Of a stretch of 64,000 bases of DNA, positions 12,286 to 24,577 are shown one piece after another. Numbering within the stretch: position 1 is the first letter of the stretch; every line of letters starts with the position of its first letter. The position numbers and the translations under genes are program-made. The notes below the pieces were generated by a model. The model saw nothing but the letters and a program-made list of their open reading frames with translations. It had not been told where the DNA came from and made no database searches. Source of the stretch: Gigaspora margarita (Eukaryota > Glomeromycota > Glomeromycetes > Diversisporales > Gigasporaceae); the NCBI GenBank assembly GCA_009809945.1, contig WTPW01001259.1, positions 156,056 through 220,055 of the forward strand, written 5' to 3'.

Positions 12286-13861
12286 TATGAATTCTAGAGT
12301 CTAGCGAACTCGATGAAGAAGGAAATTTTGAAATTTTATGCTCGACAAATGAATGCAGTAAATTATTAGGAACGAAAGATGTGAAAAATTTGTGAGTGAA
12401 GAAATAATTAAGTGGTATGTCATTAAAAATGAAGGTAATCTCATCATTCTGATACAACTATACTGACTAATAGATTATTCTACGACTTGTACCCAAGGCA
12501 ATTTGAGGGTTAAAAATTAATTTATATTCTGATAATATACATATTATATATTTCGATAAATAGCATCTTTATGATTTAGAGAATACCCAGTGACGTAAAA
12601 AATTGAAGATTGGTAAAATAAACGAAAAATGTATAACATCTCAATCCTTTGTAAATACTCGAAGTCAGCACTTTATGGTACTAAAATTCGGAACATTTCA
12701 CCAACTATCGTCTCCCCAACACATTAGTTTACTAACAATTAATTTATCGAAATGCTTACCTTAACTAATATTTCAACGACAGTAATTTTACTTACGTACA
12801 AAATAAATTCATCGACATTCATTTCATCAGCATTCGAGAAAATCACGTTTTTGTAGACCATGCCAATTATACTTTAGTATAGAAAATGTCATGCGCATGC
12901 TGAGCTTTTTCTAATAATTTAAACTTTTTTTTGTTGCTATTTACAGCAATTTTTTCTCGCTTGTGCGTAAAGTTTTCCGACTTCATTTTTCTTTTTTAAA
13001 TATTGAGAAGCAACTTTAATATTGAGTATTTTGAGAATATGAAAAAAAACTTTGAAACATTTGCAAATATGAAAAAAATTTCGTAACAGCTTGTAGATCC
13101 GTTTCGATAAAAAAAATAGCTTTAGAATTGATTTATAACCTATTTTATATAAACATATTTATTTCTTTTTTGAAATTTTAAGTAATCTTGCAAAAATAAA
13201 AAGAATAATTTCGAATTTGAATTCAATATTAAAAGATTTTAAAAATGTTTCCTGACTCCATTAATTCTTCACTCAGCAGTTAATAATTTTAAAATTTTCC
13301 CTGTTGAGAATTATAAACATCATTAAATATAGTCTTCGCAGTTATGAAAGTTTTACAAATAATCTAATAGTCTTTGTCCAGTTATACAATTGTTTTATTA
13401 ATGTAGTCCTCTTCCAACTATAATAATTTTAAAATAATTTGGTAAATTAAAATTGTCATTAACTATGAGAATTTAAAAATATTTGACTGAAATATTGCAC
13501 TAGAATCTTAAAACTAACCTAATATTCTACTATTAGAATTTTAAATTCTACTAATAGACCAAACAGACTCTTCATACTGTAAAATCTTAAAAACTATTAT
13601 AGAAAAAAAGAATAAAAAGAATAAATAAAATATATGACATGCTTTAAAGGGAGGGATTATATGGACTCTAAGCCAATTAATGTAATTCTCTGTATTATAT
13701 TATATTTATGTAAAAATTTCATGGTGGATATATTCAAAGTTATTTTTCATCTCATAGCTTAGTGTACTAACTGTGGGAAGCTCATCCAGGACCCAAAGTT
13801 CTCTGATATAATTTGATCTGAGTTTATATAATTTCAGCTAATTTCAGCAAAAAAATGTATA
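12286..13861. other. Intergenic AT-rich sequence
   Basis: No gene, RNA or clear transposon is recognised. The first 200 bp are probably the 3' UTR of the coiled-coil gene. Confidence 0.5.
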
Positions 13862-14274
13862 AAATAGAGTAGTATTGTTAGTCGAAATTGTTTTGAGCTA
13901 TGTCGAAATATTTCGACTTTCGAAATTTAGCATGTCAAACTTCTAAATTAATGTCGAAATTCTAAATCAATGTCGAAATACTAAATTAATGTCGAAATGC
14001 CTAAATAGTGTCGAAATGCCTAAATAGTGTCGAAATGTCTAAATAGTGTCGAAATTCTAAATTAATGTCAAAATACTAAATTAATGTCGAAATGTCTAAA
14101 TAGTGTCGAAATGTCTAAATAGTGTCGGAAATGACTTCATTATTACGATCAATGGCTTGCCATTTAAAGTAAATCGTTTTAGCATTCGATTATCAAAAAA
14201 TAATTCATAATACTATACCTGTACGATTATATGAAATGCGAGAGGGGTGGTTCCGTTCAACTTTCTTGATGTTA

Positions 14275-14539
14275 CAGAGGAACCGTTGATGTTACACAAC
14301 TAATTTTACACACGGTGTAAAACACATAAAAAAATTATTTTACAATACTTGATCAGTCCGCTAGTCATGTTATGATTATAATTCAACATCAGTTTTATTA
14401 TAATAAAAAATGGTGTTGGATTATAATCATAACATGTACTAGCAGACTGATCAAATATGATCAAGTATTGTAAAATAATTTTTTTATGTGTTTTACACCA
14501 TGTGTAAAATCAGTTGTATAACATCGACGGTTTCTCCTG
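14275..14539. mobile_element. Foldback MITE with about 80-bp arms
   Basis: Near-perfect inverted arms run from CAGAGGAACCGTTGATGTTA and close with the complement ending CATCGACGGTTTCTCCTG. They include the stretch TTTTACACACGGTGTAAAAC and its counterpart. The spacer around 14395 is AT-rich. No coding capacity. It lies within the hAT-like element. Confidence 0.75.
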
Positions 14540-14829
14540 TTGTCACTACGTTGATTTTTAAAAATCCTTTTTGGTTGGAATAATGATTTTCATTTATTCA
14601 TTTTTAGAAAGTGTTAAATACTTTCATTACTTTATTATGATAATACTTTTACATAGGTTTATATTGACCTCCAGTTGACATCAACTGCAATAATTAAAAC
14701 TTTCAAAAACGATCTATAGTGTCATACTTAGTGCTGTAATTATATCAAGTTCCTGGTTTGGCACGACTATGTCGCGCAGCTACCCTAATTCAGATACACC
14801 CAAGCATTTAAATAGTTATAATATATATC

Positions 14830-16070
14830 AGTCAGGGAATATACCATAAATGGATAGTGCTGATCGCACCATTTATGGTAATAAGATGTTGATCGAATGT
14901 TGATCGCTGACTAATCAAATCAATCGAAAATTACACGAGTATCGGGTATATTTTAATTTCGTTTTTATTTTTTATATTTTTTTTTAACGTTTTGATAACC
15001 AAATGGTAATATTATTAAAATTTGTCACTTGGTAACATATAATAGTACATATGTAGAATTACTCTATCTATCTAGCATGTATACCATTTAATATAAAGAC
15101 AGTATATGAATAGATTTTGTCGATCCATTAATTGAAGTAATCCGTAAGGTAATTTTGCCAAGACTCATGTTGCAAAATGCGAATATTGAATTTTTACCAA
15201 TCGGCACAACTCTATGATAAAAAAAAGATGGTCTCTGACCATCTTTTTTTTTCATCGCGATAATGAACTTGCTTGACCGAATAATTTATTTTCCACTAAG
15301 CAAAAATTGAGCACCAACCCATTAATTTAGGTGCTTGAAAGTACATCGACGATGAAAGTTCATAATAAAAAGTATCAAATCGCTAAAATGATAACTTCGA
15401 TAAAGTTAAGATAAGCCAGCACAAAAAAAAAAGATGGCTAACTGAATAACTCATTCATTAACATAATAAAATACATATCCTGTACCTTATTTATCTTAAT
15501 GTCAAGCACTTTTAATCTATTAAAAAGATTTTTTGCTAATTAAAACTTAATTCTATGCGCATTTCTAGCATATTTTGATCNCTTGATTATGACACCTGAG
15601 AACACTCTGATCNAAATGAAAAAGTANGATCCAAAGGATCTATAAATTGAATTGTATCTTAAAATCTGATTAGTAAGTAATGCTTATAGGTCAAACTAGC
15701 ATAAATAAAAAGATATTGAGCACTTATAAAGTTTTTTGACCCGTAATATTCTTCTGGTTGATAAGAAATATGACAAAGTTCTTGAGCTTTTGCACTTTAA
15801 CCTTCTTGAATGAACGTAAATTCCAACTTTTTTTCGAGTCTTGTTTATTTTTTCGACAAGGGTTGATTAACGTGAATTATTGTGGATTATTTAATCTACA
15901 CGTCTTTCACTATATATTCATGCATCTAGTCATAAATCTTTAGTAATAATTAAATGAGCAAAAATTTCCAAAAAATGATATGAATAAGTGCGCAAGGGCC
16001 AATCAGATTCAAGAATTGATATGTAGATCATTCTAGAACCTGATTTCCTTATTTGGTATATTCCCTGACT
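14830..16070. mobile_element. TIR element with AGTCAGGGAATATACCA ends
   Basis: A 17-bp perfect terminal inverted repeat, AGTCAGGGAATATACCA at 14830-14846 and its complement at 16054-16070, delimits 1241 bp. Flanks are ATATATA-like on both sides, so the exact target duplication cannot be read. It contains a perfect hairpin, AAAAAAGATGGTC / GACCATCTTTTTT, at about 15225-15253, and three single Ns near 15580-15630. No transposase seen; the 61-codon frame at 15758 is not convincing. Confidence 0.7.
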
Positions 16071-16636
16071 ATATATAGATCAAGCATTTAGACATTTAGT
16101 CATATAATATTTATTTCATCAAGCATTTAGACATTTAGTTATATAATTTTTATTTCATCAAGCATTTAGGCATTTAGTCATATAATATTTATTTCATCAA
16201 GTATTTTGACATTTAATCAAATTTAGAATTTTGTCATTTCGACAAAAAATAATATGATGTCAAAATATATTTAGACACTTAAGTGTCTAAATATTTGACT
16301 AAATAATATATTTCGACTAACAACACTAAAATAGAGCAAATTTTTTAAACAAATTTACATATAAAAATACAAAATTTTCTTTTTTTAGTAATATCTGTAT
16401 TATATTAGAGTTCTTCAGGTCCTGGTCTTCCTCTTCTTGTTACAAAGACAATTATAACTAATGATTATGCTTTTTATAATAATGGTTTTATAAGAAAGTT
16501 AAAATAAATAAATATATAACATGCTTTCAAGGGAGGGATTACATGGGTCCTAAATTATTTAATGTTATATTATTTTTTTGAATGTATTTTTATAGCTAAA
16601 GGGTCTATTACTTCAATGAAAATCAAATTTTTTTAA

Positions 16637-17130
16637 AGGTAGAGGGTATGTAGATCATTTCTATTAATAAACTAGTTACTAAAAATTTTATATTTAATAA
16701 TAAAGAAAATTTTATTAAATAATCATATTAAATTTTTAAATAAAATTGTAAAGGAGGTTTTTCTGATTCTAACGGTGGTCTAATCATTAAAATTGGCCCA
16801 GTAGAACATAAGATATAGCAGTTTTTATCTTCACGACCCTATTTTACTTATTGTTTACACGTGATTTGATTGGCCAATTTGTGATCACCCCCACAGAATA
16901 GACCACACCCCCACAAAAGTTTTTACTATAAAAACTTTATCAAATTTCATTCAAAATTAATAAAATTTTTAGGATATGCTTAATTTTTTATTACGAACAA
17001 TTTTACTTAGTACATAAATAACAATTTATTTAGTAAAAAATTAACTTTATATGTAGCAACTTGTAAATTTGCAGTAAAAATATTTTTTGTCACTCATTTA
17101 TTAATAGAAATGATCTATATACCCTCTACC
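16637..17130. mobile_element. piggyBac-like MITE (TTAA-flanked)
   Basis: Long inverted ends, AGGTAGAGGGTATGTAGATC and its complement, about 35 bp, are flanked on both sides by TTAA (16633-16636 and 17131-17134). TTAA duplication is the signature of piggyBac-type transposons. The 494-bp element is AT-rich and non-coding. Its ends resemble those of 34033-36001. Confidence 0.8.
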
Positions 17131-17353
17131 TTAATATATAATTGGGTAAATTTAAAATTTTTAAAAATAGTATCATATAAATTTTGTGTATATATTGTTT
17201 TAAAATGTTCCAAGTTGGTATGTAGCTTGCAATATTTGGTATTAGTATATGAATATGCTTGTACAGTTCAATAAATTTCGATATAAACAATAATTTGTTA
17301 GTTTTTAAAAGGACAAAAATAAATATTTGTCCTTTTTAAATAACTTATATATA

Positions 17354-18733
17354 TATATAGGAAAAATGTCATTGGCAACATGTCGCCATGGCGATCCTAT
17401 ATGATCGGCCAATCATTTTACAGCAGTGAATAAAATTCATGTGCACAATGTGCACATGTGCACAATTTTATTTTTGTATGCACAATTTTTTAAATTGGAT
17501 GTGCACATGTGCACAAAGATTTTTCTTAATTAACATATAGAGTGTGCACAATTTTATATACAAATTGTTAAAGTGTGCACAAAAAAATTTTTCTAATGTG
17601 CACATGTGTACAAAAATTTTTTTTCAGATTTTATACACTGTTTTACAGATTGCTGATCATATAAATAATTTGTTTTTTTTTATTTTTAATTTATTTTTTT
17701 TTCTATTTTTGTTTTATTATTTTTTTTATTTTTATTAACGTTTAATTTTTTTTTTAGCATTGCTAGAGCCGTCGTTGGAGCCTTTGCTAGAGTTATTGTT
17801 GGAGTCATCGTTGGAGCCATAGTAGAAGCGTGAAGTTGCGGTGAATTTGGGCCATAAAGTCGCGGTGGATTTCAGTAATTGTTGGAGTAGGAGCGTTTCG
17901 GTAGGTTGTTTTATTCTGGTTTCTTTGAAGTCATTGTTGGCGTCGCAGTAGGCGCGTGAAGTCGCATTTAGATCGGTGATTCGGTAGGTTGTTTTTTTGG
18001 TGGGTACTTCTAGTTGTTTTTCAGTAGTTAATTCAATAGGTTCGTCATTTTTTGTGGGGTTTTCAATAGGTTTTCTCAAAAGAAGGTTCTTCATCATTTT
18101 TTGGTAGGTTTTCGGTAGGGTTTCCTAGTCATTTTCGGTGGGTTCATTCATTGTTTTTGTGTGGGTTCCTTTGGTAACTTCTTCGTCAGTTTTTTGTGGG
18201 TTCTTTCGGTAAATTCGTTATTTTTCAGTGGGTAGGTTTGCCATTTTTATTGGGTTTCCGGTTGTTTCTCGGTGGATTTTTTCTTTGTTCTTGGTTGACA
18301 TTCTTGTTCTCATTTTCTTCCATTTTCTTGCCATTTTCTTCTTGTTTTGTCTACCGTTTTCGTTCTGTTTTCTTGTCTTTTTCTTTCTTTGTTCTTGGTC
18401 GAATCTTTGTCCGTTCTTGTCCTCGTTTTCTTGCCATTTTCTTCTTGTTTTTGTCACCTTTTCATCCCGTTTTTTTGTCATTTTCTTGAATCTAAAAAAA
18501 AAAATAATTAATAAAAAAAAATTAAAAAAATTTAAAAAAATAAATTAATAAATTTTAACACTTTTTTTTTTTTTTTTTTNNNNNNNNNNNNNNNNNNNNN
18601 NNNNNNNNNNNNNNNNNNNNNNNNNNNNNNNNNNNNNNNNNNNNNNNNNNNNNCATGATGCACGTGATTAAATTTGATTTTTTTATCATGGGGTCGCCAT
18701 GGCGACATGTCTCCATAAAATAACACCTATATA
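17354..18733. mobile_element. TIR element with ACATGTCGCCATGGCGA ends and GTGCAC repeats
   Basis: Inverted ends TATATAGG...ACATGTCGCCATGGCGA occur at 17354-17394 and, inverted, at 18694-18733. Between 17438 and 17615 the palindrome TGTGCACATGTGCACA and its half GTGCACA recur about seven times. The stretch 17745-18490 is T/G/C-rich low-complexity sequence; a frame on the minus strand (18097-17735) covers part of it but has no domain, so I do not call it a gene. An assembly gap lies inside. Confidence 0.6.
18580..18653. other. Assembly gap of 74 N
   Basis: A run of N follows a poly-T tract of about 18 bases. The true length is unknown. Confidence 0.95.
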
Positions 18734-18754
18734 TATTTTTTTTTTGTATATATA

Positions 18755-19483
18755 CAGTCAGACCCCCATAAATGCAACCCCCTAAATGCAACACATCTCT
18801 AAATGCATGACTAAAGCTGGGCCCACAATGGAACTTATAGATAAATACATGTTCTTTATTCTGCAATTGTACAAAATTTTTTCAACCAACAATAGCATGT
18901 TCTCTCTATAAATGCATGCATGTGACTATTAACCAATAAAAATTTTGGATTTTTTGGATTAAGCATGTAGGGTATAATTTTGAATATTGGGCTAAATTAA
19001 GCTTAATTCTGACCAAAATCAAAAAAACACCCCTGCATGTTATTTCGTGCTTTTACAGTACCTGTAATTATAGGTGGCAGTGAAATTTCATTACAATTTA
19101 ACAATTGTTTCATCATGATATTACCAAATCAGTCTTAACTACATACAGAATTATATGTCAATTTGTAAGAACTGAAATTTTGTTAAGCTTGTTAACATAA
19201 AAGTAAAGAATCATTTATGCTATAGATCAACAATAAAGGGTTTAATAAATCTTTATTAAAGGTTATTCACAAGTTCATGCGTAAAATTATCTAACAACCT
19301 AATAGAGCATTGTGTAAGTACTGTACAATAATAATAATGTTATTAATAAGATAATCGTAACCAATTATTAGTTAATAAAGGATCATATAATTATGATATA
19401 ATTGGCTATTTTATAGTTGCAACTCTCCCTAAATGAACAATTCAGGGCTGACTCTGATGACATGCATTTATGGGGTCTGACAG
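18755..19483. mobile_element. pogo/Tigger-like Tc1-mariner element, non-autonomous
   Basis: Ends CAGTCAGACCCCCATAAATG and the complement of CTGTCAGACCCCATAAATG are flanked by TA on both sides (18753-18754, 19484-19485). CAG(T) ends with TA duplication and an internal CCCxxTAAATGCA motif fit the pogo/Tigger branch of Tc1-mariner. The 729-bp body has no transposase frame. Confidence 0.8.
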
Positions 19484-19485
19484 TA

Positions 19486-21540
19486 TATTTTTTTATTTTT
19501 ATTGCCTTACACATTATATGAAGTATGTAAGTTGTTAAAGGTAAAAGATGAGCTAAGATAATTTTTGTAGATTGTAATAGTCTGGTACAGATTTACTAGA
19601 TCTAATATATCTATAAATTTGTTAGATTTGTTGGATATGAAAGATATATTATTTTTGTTAAATATGTTATATATAATCAAGGAATATAAAGCAAATTAGT
19701 ATATCAAAAATAGTATATAAAGATTAATGTTCTAGCAAAATAAAAAAAAAAACAAAATCTAATAACTTAGTATGAGTTAAATTTGGTTGAGATACAGTAA
19801 ACCCTTTAAAATAAGAGTAGAAGTATTATTTGAAAGTAATATTTATCTTTAAAAAAAAGCTAAATAGTTTTGTACTAAATTATTATAATTGATTTTTGAA
19901 ACCTGTAAACACATAATATTGTTAAGAATTTTAGCTAATGATTCTAATTCTGTGATCGTATATTAGAGCTTTGTGTTTTAATTTTGAGCTCCACTCAATC
20001 CTAATTGCTCAAACCAAGTCTATAGATATTTTAATTAAAATTTTATAATTATTAGAGTAGTTTAGTTGATTTTAGTTTGTCTTACTAACTAGTATATAGT
20101 TGTGATATTTATATAGTGTATTTATTTTAGTTTTTCATAATATATATAAATAACTAAGATTTTTATTATATATCAAAACTATATTAGATTTAGTATGTAA
20201 ATATATAAAAAAAAACAGAATAAGATTTTTTAATTAATTAAATTTAATTAGTAAAAACTTTCTGTAATATATGTTTAAAAGAAAATTTCTTTGTAAAAAA
20301 AATTTTAAACTATAAATTATTTAGTATTGTTTGGTACATAGCTATTTTAATATTTATTATTTATTAATATCCTTTAATTTGTAGGCTTTTTAGACAAATT
20401 TGTCTAAAAAATACTATATATATACTTATAATCTAATTTTTTAAAAAATTAAAATATTAAAATAAAATTTTATTTGATAATATTTGAAAATATGAATTGT
20501 ATTTTATTTTTTTTCAATTTATATTGTAAGAAAAAGTATAATTTGCTTATAAGCTAAAAATATATTTTTTTTAAAAAAATTTTAACCAAATAAATTATTC
20601 AATAATTCTTGGTGAACTTATTAATTTTTTTCTCTAGCCTTTGTTTTTAATACAATTTTGTAATTTATAAAAAGGATTATAACTTTTTTTATTGCAACTT
20701 CTGTAATTTACTTGTAAAAATTAAGACTTGTATTAGAAGCAATTTTTTTTATATAGACAATAAAATATAAAATTTAAGAAAATTTAACAAAAATTTTTAT
20801 ATTTTTTTAATATGTAAAACTTAAAAAATTTAAAATTTTAAGAAAAATGTTAACCCCTTCTTTTTTTTTTTTGTCAGCATATCTCTGATCATTTCCATCT
20901 ATATGTGTATTTGTACATGTGTATTAGATTGTATTGGCTTTTGTCTTTGTCCGTGATTTGCCACATTTCCTTTTTGATTAAAACGGAATAGATTTTTGTA
21001 TAAAAATTTTATATTATCTTTATCTGAACTATCATAAGATAAGCATTCAGATCTGATCTTGCCCCAAAAAATTTTTAAAGTATTTGGGTTGTATTTTTTG
21101 TATACATAATAATATAGGTCATATGATATTTATTTTATTTTCTTTATTTTAAAATAGTAAAAGATTTGATTATTGAAATCGATCTGCATTTAATTTTCCT
21201 GATAGTTATTTTTTTCTAAGGCTTAAATATCGATTATTGTAAATTTTCCTGATTGTTGGTGGCTGTTATATTTGATTGCTTTTCATATACATTTTATTGT
21301 TCAAAAACAATCCAGAAGTACAAAATACGTTTATAGTTGTATACCAGATATGGAGCACTGATCATAAAGACACTCCATAAGATTAATTATACATGTGATC
21401 TACAAGGCTTAGGGATCATTGTGGATGTTTCTAGTGATAAATGATGTAAGTGCAGTGCAGAGAATGTTCAAGTAACTTGAATATTGGATGGATTTGCAAG
21501 ATTAAATTAATATTATAAATTTACGTGAGAGAAGCAAAAA
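19486..21540. other. Extremely AT-rich region, possibly the 5' part of the Helitron
   Basis: About 2 kb of A/T runs with no gene recognised. Its right end leads into the promoter at 21573. If the two genes at 21776 and 26425 belong to one Helitron, the 5' end should lie in or before this stretch, but Helitron 5' ends carry too little sequence (TC) to place by eye. Confidence 0.5.
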
Positions 21541-21572
21541 ATCATTGTGAAAACCTTCTTTAACTATTTTGC

Positions 21573-21616
21573 TATAAAAGAGCTTGCATTTCATCTGTGT
21601 AATAGTAACCTTCGAG
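21573..21616 (+). promoter_or_regulatory. Core promoter of the Helitron accessory gene
   Basis: TATAAAAG at 21573 is followed by ATTTCATC and then CCTTCGAG exactly 36 nt after the TATA start. The same three blocks with the same 36-nt spacing precede the Rep-helicase gene at 26175-26218. The ATG is about 200 nt downstream, so a long leader is implied. Confidence 0.6.
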
Positions 21617-21775
21617 ATCAAAAGCTATCAATTAATAAAATCTCTTGCATTAATTTACTATAATCATGTAAAAAACTGATTCATGGCTCTAGTGAATTAT
21701 TTTCGTCATATATAATTGCTGTTTAAACTTTTAAAGAGTACGAACTATTTATAAATTTATCATCATTTTTTTAAG

Positions 21776-23116
21776 ATGCCTTCACATAGTACATTAATTG
21801 TGATTATAATTACTAAAGAGGATTCCAATTCTCTAACTCAAGGCCTTGCTAAGTGCCAAGTAGCTGAGAACGATTTTAGTATAGTTCGTTGGAAATATTT
21901 CTACCCATTTCAACAACCTTATTCAGAATTTTCTGTTGGTGACATTATAATGTTCACAGGGAAATTTGTGGTAAAAAATTTAGAACAATATGTTACAGTC
22001 TCTTATGCCTCCGTTATTGCTATTACCATAGATTCCCGAAAATAAGCAACTCTGAAAATAAGCAACCCCCCTGATTTTTTTCAAAAATCTCAAAAAACGC
22101 GTTAGCAGTTGCTACATATAAATGTCTAAATTTTACTAAGTAAATCTCAAAGGTGCTATTAAGTAAACTTGTTCAGGACACAAAAATACACTTACAGTAA
22201 AAATCTTATGTCATTTGGATAACTTTTTATTAGTACGTTTTTCAATTTTCAAAAAATTTAACAATTCTAAAATAAGCAACCCCCCGCTTTTTCATGTAAT
22301 TTTTGCCCCAAAAAAGGTTGCTTATTTTCTGGAATATATGGTAGTGACTCTGGACAAGCATTCGAGCACAGTGAAATTCCACTAAGTGTCCCTCATTGTA
22401 TGTTTAATGTATTAGTTAGTTGAGATCCAAAGGAATGTAGGGATTCTACTTATTTTGATGCTGGGTGTTATCAATATAATCCACATACAAATACAAAAAA
22501 TGTTCATATAAAAATGAGAATCTTTTATTCTACCAATGTGCCAAAATTCTCTTATTTGCATGTTAATAATAGCATTAAAATAGGCAGAACATTTATCGTG
22601 TCTGGTTTTATTAGGCGCGTAACTTCTGATTTTATTATCCTTAAGGTCACAGACATTGATTTTATGATCACTGGTGCTAATATGATACAGAACATGCAAG
22701 TGTCCACTTCAATTAATACAGATTGTCACTTTGATATTAATATAATCGCTGAGAATACTGAATCTGCTGCTTCACAACCCCAAAAAAGGCCTTGTAGAGT
22801 AACAACAAGATCTTCTAAACTGGGTGCTAGCTCCTCTTCTGCATTTTCTGCCACTTTTGAACATGCAGCTTCGCTCCCAAACTCAATACCCTCTACAAAG
22901 ACTAGTTTTTAACTCCAAATCGAAAGGGTAAAAAAACTATCTGATTTGGTTTTGGATCTTCTTGAGCCAATAGTTGAGGATAATATTCAAAATAGAAGGG
23001 TACGAGTTGAAAATACTCCAGAAGATGATAATGATTTAGAATTTTTAGGTGAACAAGAGGTTGAGGTGGAATACAAAAAAGGAAAAAATAATAGAAAAAA
23101 AAGAAGTAGAAGATAA
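21776..23116 (+). pseudogene. Broken Helitron-linked accessory gene, OB-fold-like N-terminus
   Basis: One reading frame runs from ATG 21776 to TAA 23114-23116 once a 316-bp MITE (22026-22341) and one TA copy are removed. The frame then has an in-frame TGA at 22421 and an in-frame TAA at 22910. It would encode about 340 residues. The N-terminal part has beta-strand-like blocks and the phrase FSVGDIIMFTGKFVV, which resembles the first strands of an OB fold. Some Helitrons carry RPA-like OB proteins for single-stranded DNA, so that role is plausible but not shown. The C-terminus is acidic, then strongly basic (KKGKNNRKKRSRR). It shares strand and promoter layout with the Rep-helicase pseudogene downstream. 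Confidence 0.65.
22026..22341. mobile_element. Tc1-mariner-type MITE inside the accessory gene
   Basis: Ends CCATAGATTCCCGAAAATAA and the complement of GGTTGCTTATTTTCTGG...ATGG are flanked by TA (22024-22025, 22342-22343). Internal direct copies of AAAATAAGCAACC lie near both ends. Removing it with one TA restores the host reading frame across the junction, which confirms both its limits and that it is a later insertion. Confidence 0.85.
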
Positions 23117-23756
23117 TTATCTGTTGTGTTTTCTTTAATAATTCTATTATAAATAAATATTCATTGTAAAATCTGTGTTTTATTTATTAAATAAAAATAA
23201 AAATACTTATTTATTATGAATATGATTATTGTATTTCAGAAATTAAATTTTTGTAGTTTCCAAATCAACCTATTTTGCAATGAGATTCTAAACTGGAACA
23301 TTTGGTTAGAGATTCAAATTCTACTTAATAAGCTGATCTAAAATTCATTTAAAATTTGTTAATTATTAGATTATTAGAATATAAGAAATTGAATTCTACA
23401 TTTTTGGTCAAATTGTTCCATAATATAATTTTTAAAAATAACCAAGTTACAATAATGTTTATTTTTATTTTGTATTATATTTAAAGCATACTAAATTTCT
23501 TGATGCAAATCTTTTAATCGACATGGTAGGGCCTTTACTTATTATACAAAAGTATTATATTTTTATATACTATTAGGATTACTAAATATTATTGAGTCAA
23601 AATGCATTTAGCTTGCAAATCCTAAAATAATGACAATCTAATTTGCTGGTATGTCCTGCATTTACTTTAAAATGTTTTAAACCAAGTTGGCTTTCAGAAT
23701 TATGTAATTTAAACAAAATTTAATATATGCATGCTTTAATTTATTGCAGATTTCTG
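23117..23756. other. Intergenic AT-rich sequence
   Basis: Contains the 3' region of the accessory gene, including several AATAAA-like signals just after 23140. Nothing else is recognised. Confidence 0.5.
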
Positions 23757-24392
23757 CCCTATAAGAAATTTAGACTAGATAGGCATGGGTTGGTATCGGA
23801 TAGGCACAGACGGATTGGTACAGATTCTGTGGACCATGTAGTACTGTATGCCCATGCCAATTGTATTGTAAATGGCACAGGTTTTGTAGCAGTTTATTAA
23901 TCGAATCGGTACAGGATTTGGCAAGGATCATGAACGTAAATTCACATGCCACCATGATAATGATGTGGATTAACTATTAAAACATAAATTTATATAAGCA
24001 ATCAAATATAAGATGAACAAGTTTACTGCGCATGAAGCAAAATTTTGTAATATATTTTTTTTGTTAAGACACATAAGGAAGCTTTATCAGTGAAATCATG
24101 AGATATTGCTCTTTTTTTAAAAAAATCTTTTATTGATCTTCCTTTTCCATGAGCCACCACTTATCATGAGCCAATACATGTGTAATGTACACATATGTGC
24201 CATTAAAATGCGCAATTTTATATGACATGATATTACGTGCCACTCTTTGCTATAATGTCTGTGCCATTTTTACTGTGCTGTTTTTACTGTGCCATTCTAT
24301 AAAATGTTTCTGTGCATGCCACAATATCTGTGCCACTTCAAGTATTCTCGACACCAACCTGTACTACAATCTGTACTACTTTTCTTATAGGG
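23757..24392. mobile_element. CCCTATAAGAAA-ended MITE, family B, copy 1
   Basis: A 636-bp element that starts CCCTATAAGAAA and ends TTTTCTTATAGGG, flanked by CTG on both sides (23754-23756, 24393-24395). The 3-bp duplication and TIRs repeat in the other family B copies. Subterminal zones carry many GTGCCA / GGCACA-type words, possibly protein-binding repeats. No transposase. I could not assign a superfamily with confidence; a 3-bp duplication is compatible with CACTA or PIF/Harbinger. Confidence 0.8.
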
Positions 24393-24577
24393 CTGAAAAG
24401 TATTCTACATTTATGTTTTACAATCATTTGTTAAAGAATTGAACAAATTGTACAAGAAGAAACGTTTTCATTCAAATTGTGGCAAAACCAATTAGTCTTT
24501 AATAAACTTAATCAATTTCAAATTGATTTAATCTCAATAACTACACATTATAAAATTTTTCTGTAGAGCCTAAACTA

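Larger units (their letters stand above)
13870..16328. mobile_element. hAT-like non-autonomous element hosting other elements
   Basis: Terminal inverted repeats TAGTATTGTTAGTCGAAAT and ATTTCGACTAACAACACTA (one mismatch) are flanked by an exact 8-bp duplication AAATAGAG (13862-13869, 16329-16336). The TAG...CTA ends and 8-bp duplication fit the hAT superfamily. Just inside the left end is an array of about 20-bp units (TAAATAGTGTCGAAATGTC type, 13895-14130). Inside the right end are about three 40-bp units (CATTTAGACATTTAGTCATA type, 16085-16205). No transposase is seen. Elements at 14275-14539 and 14830-16070 are inserted in it. Confidence 0.8.

Noticed and set aside
15560-15640. Possible C/D snoRNA, from TGATTATGA and CTGA words
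   Set aside because: Boxes are not in the required order or spacing, and three Ns lie in the stretch.
17735-18097. A 120-codon frame on the minus strand
   Set aside because: Low-complexity Asn/Thr/Lys sequence inside a TIR element, with no domain, promoter or conserved start.
18196-18548. Hydrophobic frames that look like membrane proteins
   Set aside because: Product of a T-rich low-complexity tract (TTTTCTTGCCATTTTC repeats); several frames on both strands are open at once.
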